Positions 10,531 through 21,932 of a stretch of DNA of 64,000 nucleotides are shown here, piece after piece. The position numbers and the translations under genes were made by a program. A model generated the notes under the pieces. That model was given only the letters and a program-made list of their open reading frames with translations. It was not told the DNA's origin and did no database searches. Source of the DNA: Urechis unicinctus (Eukaryota; Annelida; Polychaeta; Xenopneusta; Urechidae). Numbering within the stretch: position 1 is the stretch's first letter; every line of letters begins with the position of its first letter. The stretch covers positions 4,721,979 to 4,785,978 of the forward strand of contig CM067349.1 in the NCBI GenBank assembly GCA_034190875.2, given 5' to 3'.

Positions 10531-12139
10531 ACTGTTACGCTGATATACTAATAGTGTAACAATACTAATATCACCGTCTGCTAACAGTTAGTTTCATAAA
10601 TACACATGATGTGCCGCTTGTCATATTACGCACGCCATGGTGTCGCTTTTGCTCAGAGCGTCAACTTAACGCTGTTTTTTAAAGTTATATTGTTGATTAA
10701 TATTACACAAGGCATCAGATGAAACATCAAGATACCTACCTCCATAAACGTACCAAATGCGCAAAGAAATAGCGTTTTAAAGGTGATTATCTAGCACACG
10801 AGTGAGCTTTTCAAAATTGGCATATCATTGTGAAGACCGTTACTTGGCCTAAGTGCTTTTATTGGTCTGTGACAATTGTGGAGGTATCGGACATTGCAAT
10901 GTTACAAACAGGCCAAGATATTTGCATCGCAGAAAGCAGAACCCATCAATGATGGTCAATTATACGTGTATTGTATTAATGTAACGCATCATTAACGTAG
11001 GCAATAATGTTATTGTGGAGATTATTAATCTGTTCGACGTTGATACGTCTAATATCTTGCTTAGTTTAATCCCCAGTAAAGAGTAACCGTTCTCTTCTGG
11101 CAACTATGAAATCTTCAGCTTTAATGAGAAGTTTAACCTTCCAACCAGCTGACGATAATCCAACCACTCTTTTTACATACCTGACGTATTGGAAAACGCG
11201 ACATTTCACAGGGGTTATTACTGCGCATATATATATCCTTAATATCATATGCTATTTCAATAGTTTTTTTCATTTACGAAAATCTGTATAGGCAAAATAA
11301 GTCACTGGTGGCTGTATTTCTATGCTATGTACTCCAATAAACAGAAGCTTGTGCATTAAGCTGACGTCTATTCATTACGGAACGATAATCGTCAACACAA
11401 AAGATTACAAACAGCCATTGGCATATATGGCATATCGACTGGACTTTGTGGTTAAGGTATTTGCCACGTCCTAATATCTGCTAATTATATCTCTCCATGT
11501 CGTACTTTCCTATTGGTCTTATATATTAAATTCAATTAACGCTGATTAGCGTTTTAAAAATTAATCATCGTTTACTTACCTTTTGTCCTGACTCGGAGAA
11601 TTGCTAGTGCTTGGAAGTTTTGTCATCCATAATAATGTCAAAGCAAGGTATTGCTGAAGTTAACTGAAAATCAGTGATCGTAATTGCTATGTGACAGGAC
11701 AAGGCAAACTTTCTCTAGAGCATGGCAAATCAAGAGACATACATCGAGTTATAGTATATGCTGGGGTGGTGGGTAGTTTGTTTAGTCTACAAGACGTCAA
11801 TATCACGTATATATGTGATAGTTTTATGACATGCAAGTGTTAGATAGATATATATATATATAATATGTCTGGCACATGTTGTAACTATAAACTATCCATC
11901 AGTGTTAGTGAATGCATTTCGCCGTTGTTTAACAAATGCAAGCCTTGCGTTAGACTGGTGGTGTACACTGGTCCTTGCAATGCATTGGTTTGTCGATTTA
12001 CTGTTATTTTGTGTCATAGTACGTCATCAATGCACGTAAAGTGATGCCCACGCCAAACGCAGCATCAATACGGGAATGATACTCGTGCCTGTAAGGACAT
12101 CAACTCTTAGAGCTTCTCGTATATCGCATAATTATCCGT
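10531..12139. other. No gene recognised
   Basis: AT-rich sequence with overlapping short open frames on both strands (for example 11,066-11,291). It has no domain, no tandem repeat and no clear duplicate in the window. It belongs to the 3.6 kb present only in the first copy of the duplicated block. Confidence 0.45.
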
Positions 12140-12345
12140 AAATATATGGATAGCCAACAGATACAGTATGATTATAAGCTCATTATTTGCCGGTTCTATG
12201 CTACGCTCTAATTAAATTGGTTTCATGGAAAGTACATGGTCAGCGAGGAAAACCAGCCTCAGGATATAGACGTCCACTGTATAAGTTGATGTCACGCAGT
12301 ACATGGTCAGCGAGGCAAACCCGGCCTCTAGATAGAAATAGGGGT
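12140..12345. repeat. Segmental repeat with 67-bp tandem duplication; paralogue of 30,610-30,830
   Basis: The word GTACATGGTCAGCGAGG occurs at 12,232 and 12,299 (period 67). The same internal duplication, extended by a further partial unit, appears at about 30,676-30,830. The tandem duplication thus predates the segmental duplication or was lengthened afterwards in the second copy. Confidence 0.8.
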
Positions 12346-12769
12346 TATTGCACATCGCGCTGTACTGTTATCCAAACACGATGTAGTGATTTGCAACACA
12401 ACTTATGCATCTTCCGCGCGTGTCACTCAAATCCAAGTGTTGCCTGGGTTTGTCTTCTTATTCCTACTGTACATTTGGAATTACAAAACTAATTTGGCGT
12501 CTAACGATTTTATCATTGTTTTTTAATTGATTTAGCAGAATCTTGTATAATATAGCATGTACAATAATAATGTAAGTAGTATCACAGATACAAAAACAAA
12601 AACCTAATTTGCTGTATCATTCCTCGCTCCTCACCATACAATATTTATACGATGTAGCAAAGCAGCTTTAACTGCATTATAGCAGAGCATGCATGTCGCT
12701 AGCGCTCTCGGCAAATACGCTCCTACGAAGCAATAAACATAAATAATCAACTAAACAACATAAAATGTC
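12346..12769. other. No gene recognised
   Basis: AT-rich sequence with no feature I can name. It lies between two duplicated blocks. Confidence 0.45.
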
Positions 12770-15060
12770 CATTCCTTGTGATAGAACACAGTGTCAATAT
12801 CCTGTATAATGAATACTAGATGCACAGTTTTTAAAATGCAATCGGTGTAACTGAGCAAAGTTGCTAAATGTGATGTTTTCACATACTAGTGCTAGGTATA
12901 TTGTCTTCGTGATGCGGGTTATATTGGTGGAATGGTGAAACAACATGTTGCCACTAGCCCCATTTAGTAGTTATTAATCGCACACCTCCGCAGAATTATC
13001 GCATAACAGCGTTATCGTTTTAGCCTTACCCAGGAACTTTCTCTTACATCTGTATCGCCAGATTATTGGCTTATGCAGTTTTAGGATTTTATATCAAGAT
13101 AGTTAGGCAGCTGGCCTTTTCATTGACAGTGTTTATAAGTCTGCAGTTTGTATATGATATCGGGCGTCAATGTGTCTAACGAGATGGCTAATGCACAGTA
13201 TGTTGTTGGTAATTGTAGCGATATATAAGTATGGAGCGTAGAGATTTATGCCGCTCACATACTCACCGACCGACCATTAGTGAGAGCAAGAGGTGGAAGC
13301 GTCTGAGTGGACCATCTATAACAGAAGAATATTGTACAATCAGTGACGCAGACCTATCCCACTTTCAGGGTAATTTATTCATGCATCTCGCCAAGTTCCA
13401 TGCGCATGAGGATTTATCATTGTAGTATTAACACCAAATGCACATATCGGCATTGAACACTCTTATCGGTTTCATCGACACCATTTTCTTACATCGGTCT
13501 TATTTAATGTTATTGCTCTGATAGCTATCGCTTGTTTGCATTGAGGGGGAAAGACATGTCACCAAAATTGCAATGGAATCGAGAACTGCCGAATTATGTA
13601 CCCTTTTGGATTTTCGCCAAACGTCCTCAGTGGAAAACGTGGCTGCTTGCTCGTGTGGCACAATTTCTACTGGTGTTGGGCGCCATGGCAAAATAATAAT
13701 TTCATATTTACATACATTTGTATATAAACTGCCTAATAGTATTATTCATAACATCGTCGTTTAGGTATATGTTTTGTCGTAATGCCATATTATCTATTAA
13801 TTATATATTTAAAGGTCGTGTTGTCGTCAAAGGTTCTGCAGAATTCAGCGAGCTGCATTAGTGACTTGCAAGCCATTTCTATTGTCACAATTCGCATTCT
13901 TTGCAATCATTCAAATTGCGATAAGCCACAGAAGGCATTAAGTAGATGATGGTATTGTCTCTATCTCATAATTGTGTTGCACTGAATGATGTTTATTATA
14001 TATAGGTTTCCATCATTACAAGGACAATATGCCTATGTGCTACGATGGATGATGCGTTGTTATTGTATTAAGAATACCTGATATCAATCAAATGGAACAA
14101 TACGTCTAATGTCAACCTGGAGAATCAGCAGTCAGGAACGACAGAATAATTCGCTTACAAGAGAATATGTTTAGCCGCCATCACTAAAAGCAACAACAAC
14201 GTTGTATGCCTCCTGACCTGACATGACTGCATTCCCTGTTGTGCTTAACTTATCTCAGTGACGTACATGCTATTTGATTCAATTGTGTCTTTGCAATTGG
14301 CTGTCGGTAAGCCTGACATGCTAAAGGCAATCATACATATTTTTAGAATATAATCAGTCTTGTTTGGTATTGCCCTTACACGAAAATTGGCGTCGCTATA
14401 GTACCATGTATCGTGAATATGGTAACCGATAACATAGCAATTCATCAAACTGAACCACCATGGGATAACAAAGATATTAGAAAGCACAGGCGACATTACA
14501 GCCACAGCTATTTAACCTATGTTGTTGCTCATAGTTCATGCGGCGACGTCTGATGCTACGGTCGATGTTTGGTCGACGTTATCGCTTTTACATCAGGCTC
14601 AGGCGTTGGTGCCCAATTATGTATGCTTGTACCAAAAAAGCAAATAATGCAGCTCTAAAATAAGAAGTCTCAGATTATTATTTGTAGCAAAAAGACAACA
14701 GAAAACCGTAAGGCACAAATAACGTTTACAGTACGATAACTTTATTAATAATTTCCTAGTTGAATATGACGTGCTGTAAGATTAATGTGGGGCATGTTCC
14801 TGCTATGCTCGCCGAATCGCAGATGGCCGGGGGAAAGGCATCATGCTCCAAGCTAGAGACATATTGATACGCTTCGTAAGAATCATCCATCTTATTGGAA
14901 CAATACATTGCAGTGCCTGCAGTCATGGCATCAGCAAATCTGTAAATATTAAACCGCATGTCATAAATCATTATCCGGACTATCCGAGCTGTTGTGAGTG
15001 AAGGGTTAAGAGGGATTACTGCACACACGGTGTTTACAGGCAGTGGATGCTAATCGGTTC
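12770..15060. repeat. 2.2-kb segmental repeat, copy 1 (copy 2 at 61,745-64,000)
   Basis: Nearly base-for-base similarity begins at CACAGTGTCAATATCCTGTA (12,788 and 61,777) and runs to the window end in the partner. Copy 2 has extra bases at about 62,062-62,090 and about 62,208-62,280. Divergence is uneven: 14,225-14,560 is almost identical to 63,280-63,620, while the 13.2-13.4 kb part differs at many codons. A small part (13,570-13,670) also recurs near 31,035-31,130, and the 14.35-15.0 kb part has diverged relatives at 18.15-18.75 and 35.4-35.9 kb. Confidence 0.93.
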
Positions 15061-15289
15061 TTGACAACACATCATATATAATAATTCAGTTATTGTTGAC
15101 TTCCTTGAATTTGCTGTAGTCAGTGCAATTGTTCTGATAGGGACACGCGTAAGCCTGTGCGGCTTATATGCCTTTTCATAATATGATCTGGTTCAACACA
15201 AAGCGCGTGTGACATGCATTTCTTTGCATAGTAAGTCTATTATAAGACTTATGTTGGGCGTTTGTTCAATTAGTGAGTCCAGACTACGG
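15061..15289. other. No gene recognised
   Basis: A short unassigned interval between two duplicated blocks. Confidence 0.4.
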
Positions 15290-17060
15290 TCATTCTCACG
15301 TGATGTCACGCCACACTAATGCTGATGTCCTAATTAATCCCTGACTAGATAAACTAGATTCTTTGATACACACTATCCGGTCTGATTACGGAATAAATTA
15401 GAAATGCGCCATGCCTGATGAAGTTATGTGTTATATTTACATATGGTAGTCACATTTAGTGCTGATAGACATTATATTTTGTAAAATATATTCATAGACT
15501 GATATCCGTTAAAATAAGTCAATAACTAAGCGCAGAATTAGCAGACAATATGTGCTGCATTAAATTTAATCTTCTTTCTTTGTCGCAACAAGACAAAGGT
15601 TACACATCATTGGCTTGCTAGATAAGACACAAATACTCTAGGCCTCAATTTAGATGATTGACAATTCGAACCGGTTTTAATCTGAACAGGCTTTGTGGCA
15701 TTTGCATGTGTCAATTGGAGTTATCCTAACGATAAAGTCGGCCATATACCCAAATCTAAATATCATTAGACGTCTTATGAGCTATGAACTAGCTAGAGTG
15801 GTATTAATATTTAAACGGACGGTTAACTCGTTTAATACGAATCTTTACAATATGGACCAATACATGCATCGATTAATCGCTCCTTGTAAAGATGTCCATT
15901 GAAAAAAATGACTTTATTTGACTAAGAAAAAAATCATGTAATAACTTGATTTTCTATTTGGTAGCTCTATGCTCTTTATGTGGGTATGGGACCAAAACCG
16001 TTTTAATATTTTCAGTCGAATTAGCAAACACATTCTCCTTGATTTATTGTCCAGAATATGGCCTTCAAAATCTGACACGCTGCTTATGTGGGTACAAACC
16101 GTTACTGCATCAGGACACGGTTCGTGGAAATATGGCCTTCAAATACGCTTGAAAATGATAGAAATATTCATCGTATTGGGCCATCTCATCGTAGGGGCCA
16201 TCTCAGAGGCATCGTAGTGTAATCATAGGCTTTGTTGGTCGCTTGTAGGATTGCGATGGTGCTAGAATTTCCATTAAACAAACAACTGACTAAGGCTGTG
16301 TTATGTTTACCATGCTGGTGTTATAGTGACAGCAGCATTCAGATTGTATCGAATATCAATAGCAGGTTATCGAAAACATTGAGACTTAAAACGAGATTGC
16401 TGAATCGTAGGCGCAAATCGATCGAGTGGCAGCTGTTGATAGATAATGGCGGTGATGCATCTTGATAATCAGAGAGGTAATACAGCAGGGAGCAGCAGCT
16501 GTGGTTGGCCATTGTAGCCGTCGCCGATACGCAGGTGTATATCGGCGACTTTGACAACATTATCTTTGTTATTTAGAAAGCGTAGAGGGACGCTTACGAT
16601 AATAAGCCCGTCCACAATACCACCACTGCAGTCGACAATGGTCTTAAGTGATAACCTGGGGGATCACTTATTCTGATTACCCGATGCACCACCTGGTGCT
16701 TGGACGGGGCCGCGATTCATTGTGTTCGTGTGTGTATATGTGTGTTTATGTATGTATCGGTTCACACTATTTTGCTCCGGCGTTTTCCTCTTTTACAATA
16801 TTCATATATCAATTGGTTTTGGAAACATGAATGCAAAACGGACAAAGATGTGTGTACTCTATTATTGCTGTGGAGTTACGCGACGCATTTTAAAGTAAGT
16901 AGGCAAGTCACTTTTTAGTGTTAAATGACTCAAATCCACAACGCAGTAATTCGGCCATAAAGCCCAAAGTGAAGAATGAATGTAATTTACAAAAACATGA
17001 ATTGAATGGTAAACACTTAGGTTGATCTAATAAAAATTATTCTTAAATGTTCTAATTTAT
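15290..17060. repeat. Segmental repeat, paralogue of 31,300-32,830
   Basis: Landmarks in the same order include CACTAATGCTGAT.TCCTAATTAAT, ACACACTATCCGGTCTG, GAAGTTATGTGTTATATTTACAT, AAAATAAGTCAATAACTAAG, CACATCATTGGCTTGCTAGATAAGACACAAATA, then GTGTTCGTGTGTGTATATG and GGCGTTTTCCTCTTTTACAATATT. An 83-base part (near 15,756-15,800) also appears near 47,810-47,850. No reading frame survives in both copies. A near-duplicate word TGTGGGTA.GGGACCAAA / TGTGGGTACAAACC lies at 15,978 and 16,087. Confidence 0.9.
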
Positions 17061-17599
17061 TTATGACAAGAATAAGTTTCTCAGTTGGTCAGCAGAACCT
17101 GTCGTGTCTCATTCTGTGGTGTGGTGATGTGCGACACGCGCTTGAGGTTGTTGATGAAGGAATACGAACTTCAGGCGCAGGGTCTAGAAGAAACTAAACT
17201 TTATTGATTACTATGACTTTAGAATTTGAGATTGAGTCTTGCCTAAAAGATGGAGAGAGAAGTGTCGAGCTCGGAGGCCAGGATTAAACTGTTTTTAAAG
17301 GTCAAAGTGATTCCCTCAACGACTCAGGCACGCTATCGCAATTCTTGTTGGACATGCAGTAGCCTGATCAGAGGATGAGCGTTGCTATTAGATAGAGGGT
17401 ATGTATGAGGAGAGAGGAGAGGGGATGGGGTTGGCAAGGTGACACGTAGGTCACTCGTCGGCATGACTGAGGGGGTACGTTATGATGTTAGACAAGGTAG
17501 TGGCATAATGCACTTTTGACACTCTACAAACCTACGTGGCAAATTCTGCTTTACCATTGAAAAAAGAGTAGCATGGCTACTCAGTGTCGAACACGATAC
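17061..17599. other. No gene recognised
   Basis: Includes a purine-rich stretch at 17,400-17,430 (GGAGAGAGGAGAGGGGATGGGG). No coding signature is seen. The corresponding part of the second copy (32.9-33.8 kb) looks unrelated or too diverged to align by eye. Confidence 0.4.
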
Positions 17600-17790
17600 A
17601 CCTCACCACAGTAAATATATCCTTAATGTCACGTTCTTTCTTACTCTTTAAAGGGTACGTAGGTATATTGTTCGTGCTTATGAATAACATACCATATTAG
17701 TGATTTGGGATGTAACATAATGCCATGGTGGCTGTTTGTACAATACCCCGTACGAATGTAAAGCATGCCATTTAACGCGTGGTAGGCCGC
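17600..17790. repeat. Segmental repeat, paralogue of 33,870-34,045
   Basis: ATACCATATTAGTGATTTGGGATGTAA and CCATGGTGGCTGTTTGTACAATACCCCGT are shared almost unchanged, followed by AACGCGTGGTA. This is the best-conserved short stretch between the two large copies. Confidence 0.9.
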
Positions 17791-18109
17791 TCTCTCAGCA
17801 ACATTGAGCAAAAACAGAAAATCAGAGCAGCAAGAGAGCTGAATGGGAACAGCGAGATCAAGGCAGGGATAACAGCTGGACGTATTCAGCGAGCTTTGGA
17901 AGATTTATGTGTTGCATTTAACAAATAGATAACATCATGATCGTACATGAAACAACATGCAGAGCCGTTTCGTAGCAATCCATTAAGCTAAATCACTCAC
18001 AATTATATATATAGACATAGGAATGAACAGTTACGATACTAATAATAGTCAGTCTATATGAATGCTAAAACGAATATAAGTAAACTAGAAAGAAGAGTTT
18101 AACAAACGA

Positions 18110-18790
18110 ACGATAATTCGTTATTTCAGACGATTTCTTGCAAAGGTATACCAAGGAAATCGGCGTCGCTACAATAACATATATGGTGAATATGGTAGCA
18201 TAAAGCATAGCATTTAATTACGAAGTTTCGTCCTGGACTACCATAGATTAACAAAGATATTGGACAGTACGCTCACCTTCGTAAATACGGCTGCGTCTCT
18301 AGTGCAACATCATTGTAAGTGTCTGGTCGGCTTAATCTGTCAGGGCTTGGAACTTGGTCGCTGATGAATCTGGCTAATGCAACGGTGTCAAATTATTGAT
18401 GCGTGTCTCAATCCCAGATTGCAGTTTATGCCAAAAGCAATCGTAGAGGGCTATTTGTAGGGAAAGGAGACTTGCATAAACAGCGTTTACAGTACGGTAA
18501 CTTTATTTACGCATCGCCTAGATGACGCTGACTTGCTGTGCGCCTGCTCGACACATGCGCCTGCTCGACACATGCGCCTGCTCAATGCATGCTCGTGTTA
18601 TACATGTCAAGCAGCAGATGGCCATGTTAAGGTAGCATACCCCGTGCTTGATACTGATTTATACAGGTAATTGATATCATCTTGTGTATCAGAAAATGCA
18701 TCGTATTGTCTTCGGTCATGATGTCACAAAATAATCAACATTCCATTGTGATTAGTTTTGACTCTCGGAGCGGTTGAGAAAATCCGTTTC
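18110..18790. repeat. Segmental repeat, relative of 14,380-15,010 and 35,425-35,880
   Basis: Two older relationships overlap here. CTAATGCAACGGTGTCAAATTATTGATG matches 35,515-35,542. GATTAACAAAGATATT, GTGAATATGGTA and TTTACAGTACGGTAACTTTATT match the 14.4-14.75 kb block. It is thus one of four members of a family with copies at 14.4, 18.2, 35.5 and 63.4 kb. Confidence 0.75.
18541..18590 (+). repeat. 17-bp minisatellite, 3 copies
   Basis: CGCCTGCTCGACACATG is repeated at 18,541, 18,558 and (imperfectly) 18,575. The relative at 35,691 has a single unit, so the expansion is local. Confidence 0.9.
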
Positions 18791-18799
18791 GGCGGATTA

Positions 18800-19640
18800 C
18801 TACATAACACAGAGGGCTTAAATCCACCTAGGGTGTATAATGGCTGTAGATGCTGAACTGCACAACACAGGTGATGTTTGTATGAGCTTGTTCCCCAAAA
18901 CCATCAGAGCCTTGATTTGTTTTTCGGTTCATGTTGTTTAGAAGGTGAATATTGTAAAGGAATGTTCCAAACAAAGTGTTAATGTCCTATATTTTACATG
19001 TCTTATGTAATACACAGGGATGCCTGGTTTAAGTTCAAACTATTACACTGAGCAAAGTTACTAAAATTGTAGGTTCAACATACGAATGTTACGTTCTAAC
19101 TATAAATATAGTGACCGGAGTATATCTGCTTGATAGTTAACTGAAACGTCGCCTCCTTATCATATTTAATGCTTGTTATTTATCAGCACAATATAGTTGA
19201 CATATCATGCAAATCCGTGACAATACTGTCTTGTATTTGCCGGTCTTGTATTTAATTGTTCTCGGGATGCACAGCCATGCGAGGTTCTGCCGGCATGAGA
19301 CATTAGCCAAACGCGGCAAAAGTAGGCAATATTTTGCTGCATTCAATTTATTTTATTTCCATTCCTTGACAGGACTGCAATAATGCTGACATCTAATTAG
19401 TTTGGTACAAAAGCTGCTACTACTCTTGGCCATCAATCAGGCTTTGGGAAATAGTGTTATTTCAGATGGCAAAGAAAGCACATATTTGCTGACTGGTTAC
19501 TTTGCATCATATAGCAGGACTACTGTAGACAGTTATATCATTCAATTATCATACAAAATGTTCATTGGATTAACATTTATATTAGTTGCGATTAGTTGTT
19601 CTGCTTTACAGTTTTGGAGCATTAGTGCATCTATGAAAAA
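18800..19640. other. No gene recognised
   Basis: Holds an 86-codon open frame (19,402-19,662, plus) with two hydrophobic stretches but no ATG start at its first codon (TTG) and no recognisable family. I do not support it as a gene. Confidence 0.35.
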
Positions 19641-19689
19641 TCTATGGCTTGGACGGAATTAAGACGGCAAAAGCTGTCCCCATCCAGTC

Positions 19690-20010
19690 GATAGGTAATG
19701 GTAATATTGGGGTTTTACGTCACTTTCAACAACGAGGTGATATCGCGACGGCGATGGATGAGGATGATTGTGATGCTTGGACAGCTCCCCTTAAGTGCCA
19801 GCTCCCACTTGGCACAAACCCTTTGCGAAACCCACGCCGCTTGGACGAAGGTCCAGCAAGGTACTATTGAGCTACCGGGTCGGGTGCATCCCCTTTCGGA
19901 GATGGGACCGCCATTTAACGTGATCATCCGAGTCATGGGGAGCCAGTCAAGTTTTCACACCTTGGTATCGAACCCACAACATGTGGGTTTACCAACTACT
20001 TGGCTCCCAT
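19690..20010 (-). mobile_element. tRNA-headed SINE, full-length-like copy
   Basis: On the minus strand an A-box-like GAGCCAAGTAGTTGG (19,992-20,006) is followed by a perfect B-box-type GGTTCGATACC (19,964-19,974). About 270 bases of moderately GC-rich body then end in GTGACGTAAAACCCCAA near 19,700. A second copy of the body lies in the opposite orientation at 25,612-25,855. Dispersal, orientation independence and an internal Pol III-like promoter fit a SINE. The A-to-B spacing is shorter than in a real tRNA, so the head is degenerate. Confidence 0.55.
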
Positions 20011-20129
20011 CCAGTTGACATCCCATGGAATACTCCACCAGCCTGAACTCGAGTTCAACAATGTGTATTCTTTGGTCAAAAGTTTGAAGTGATGTTGTAG
20101 GTATGTTGTCAACCGTTGGCAAGGCACCT

Positions 20130-20205
20130 AAGGACCAAATGGCCACTCATCACCATGAGGTCAACACTAGCCACTCATCACCATGAGGTCATGGGTGGCC
20201 ATGGC
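20130..20205 (+). repeat. Short tandem duplication CCACTCATCACCATGAGGTC
   Basis: The 20-base word occurs at about 20,142 and 20,171, then GGTGGCCATGG follows. Two copies only. Confidence 0.85.
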
Positions 20206-21104
20206 TATACATCTTTGTTCGATCAACGTTTGCAGTAATTGGCGTTTTCCCATCATATTTGCTACAAAGCTACCAACATTTGGTCCAATTTATGGACATG
20301 TCTCGTAGTAGTACACACAATGATCTACTGGGAACGATACGAATGTTTTTCATTGGCTCGACCTACGCTATACAGCCTGTCATTGTAACCGATATTGTGG
20401 CATTTCATCCACATTCGGACAATATTCAGATACACGTAAAATCCTTGTTACTTGGTTAGCTCCAAAACATCGCACTTGAGCATCGCGGAGAGCGTCTGTT
20501 TGACGTTTCAAAGGTATTAAATCACGAAAACTATGTAATTTGCTCCGGAATCAAGCGTCATTGGTATTGTCAATTATTCAACTTGAGAGTTCCAATACTT
20601 GTAATAGCTTTTAACTGGGATCATTCAGTGGCTTATAGTGTAATTTAGCAAACACACAATCTATGTGTTCAACTTGTTTAGATAAGATTCAAACTCTTCT
20701 TATAACCACATATTTCATTTGTTTATTGAAGCTATATTTTGGTGTTGTGAATTGGGGCACAGCCATCAGTGCGGTTAATAACGCCTCCGCCATATGTCAA
20801 AGAAAATCATATATGGCAAGTGTGCGTGTCAACACTGTTGTCATCAGTCAAATCCCAAACATCGATTTGAACTGATATTTTGCGGTTTATGGCAAAGTGC
20901 GACCTTCAAGAGAGAGCTGCGCACTGTATCGTGGATATATCGGCCATAGTACACATGGTTCTACAAATCTCATCTGTATATCGAGAACACGCGAGTTTTC
21001 AAAGCCACATGTGCGCTGCAAATGAACAACGAAAAGAAAGAAACATTATTTTCAGACCAATCATGGCTTATCTATGCATACAACAACAAAGATTATAGAT
21101 GACA
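20206..21104. other. No gene recognised
   Basis: AT-rich sequence with several short open frames on the plus strand (20,259-20,459, 20,663-20,875, 20,880-21,098). None shows a domain, and there are no duplicates in the window. Confidence 0.4.
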
Positions 21105-21932
21105 TTAAAGTACGCTGAGAATCCAGTGTGTAGAGGAACACATAACGAAAACGATACCGTTCGCGGAGAGAATATTTGTACTTTTATTATTTGCACTTTC
21201 CATGTGTTGGTTGTAACATTTTCCGAAAGTACACTGTGACTGCCATCCTGCAGTTTTGAGCATCGTACTAAGTGGTTTGGCAGCGGCTAATACCGCACTT
21301 GATGTAGCAGCGGGTGTGCTATGTGGCTTGAAGATGGTTGTGTCCACACCAAAGGCGGCCAGTGTTGACTTAACCCAGTCCTGAACAGTCGCCCGACTGA
21401 TAGGCGAGTATGGCTTTTGAAAGGATATTAGCAGGTGAGATGAGTTGGGATGTCGTAAGGTTGCAGTTCTTTTGATGTATTCGGATATACAGGAGACTAC
21501 ACAGAGGCGTCTGTCATCGGGATAAGCTGTTATGTCTATGGTTTGCTGGGGCATTCCAGGCTTGGATTGTTTGATGAGGTTATTGATGATAAAGATATAT
21601 GATGATTCCGTGCTCGTCATTGATTTGATGTCTAACAAATGAACTGTTTGACATCTGCATCCTGTCACCAACAAGCAGAGCATGGCCAGTTTGAACGACA
21701 ACTGAGTGAGATATCCTTTTGCCCAATCGTCTATCAGCTTCCTCAGTATGCGTGGAATGACGCTGAAAGGAGCAAGCAGATATAGGAATTTATTGTTCCA
21801 GTTCATATGAAAAGCATCAATAGCTATAGCCTCAGGGTCTGGTCTCCATGATACGTATGGTTTGAACTGGAAATTTAAACGTGAAGCGAACATATCAATG
21901 TCGGGCTGCCCCCTCAGCTCTACACAGTTCAC
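21105..21932 (-). pseudogene. DIRS-type retroelement fragment: RNase H end fused to tyrosine recombinase
   Basis: A 275-codon open frame. Residues about 6-68 (GQPDIDMFASRLN, YVSWRPDPEAIAIDAF, FSVIPRILRKL) match the end of the RNase H domain of DIRS retrotransposons. Residues about 75-241 match their tyrosine recombinase: VTGCRCQTVHLLDI with the first catalytic Arg at 93, AYPDDRRLCVV, KPHST around His204, AGW at 228-230 and the presumed nucleophile Tyr240. Two defects are visible. The roughly 150-200 residues that normally separate RNase H from the recombinase core are missing in frame, and the Arg expected three residues after His204 is Pro207 (codon CCC). The nominal start is GTG and is not a real start; reverse transcriptase and Gag are absent. 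Integrase-like activity would not be expected. Confidence 0.85.

Noticed and set aside
8737..10538. 8-bp target-site duplication of the hAT element
   Set aside because: The left flank is TATATATA and the right flank ACTGTTAC, so no duplication is present.
13231..13425. Open frame shared with 62,304-62,522 as a conserved small protein
   Set aside because: About 19 codons differ and only about three of the changes are silent, so the frame is not under protein-level selection.
19402..19662. Small membrane protein
   Set aside because: Starts at TTG, two hydrophobic patches only, no homologue recognised, no conserved copy.
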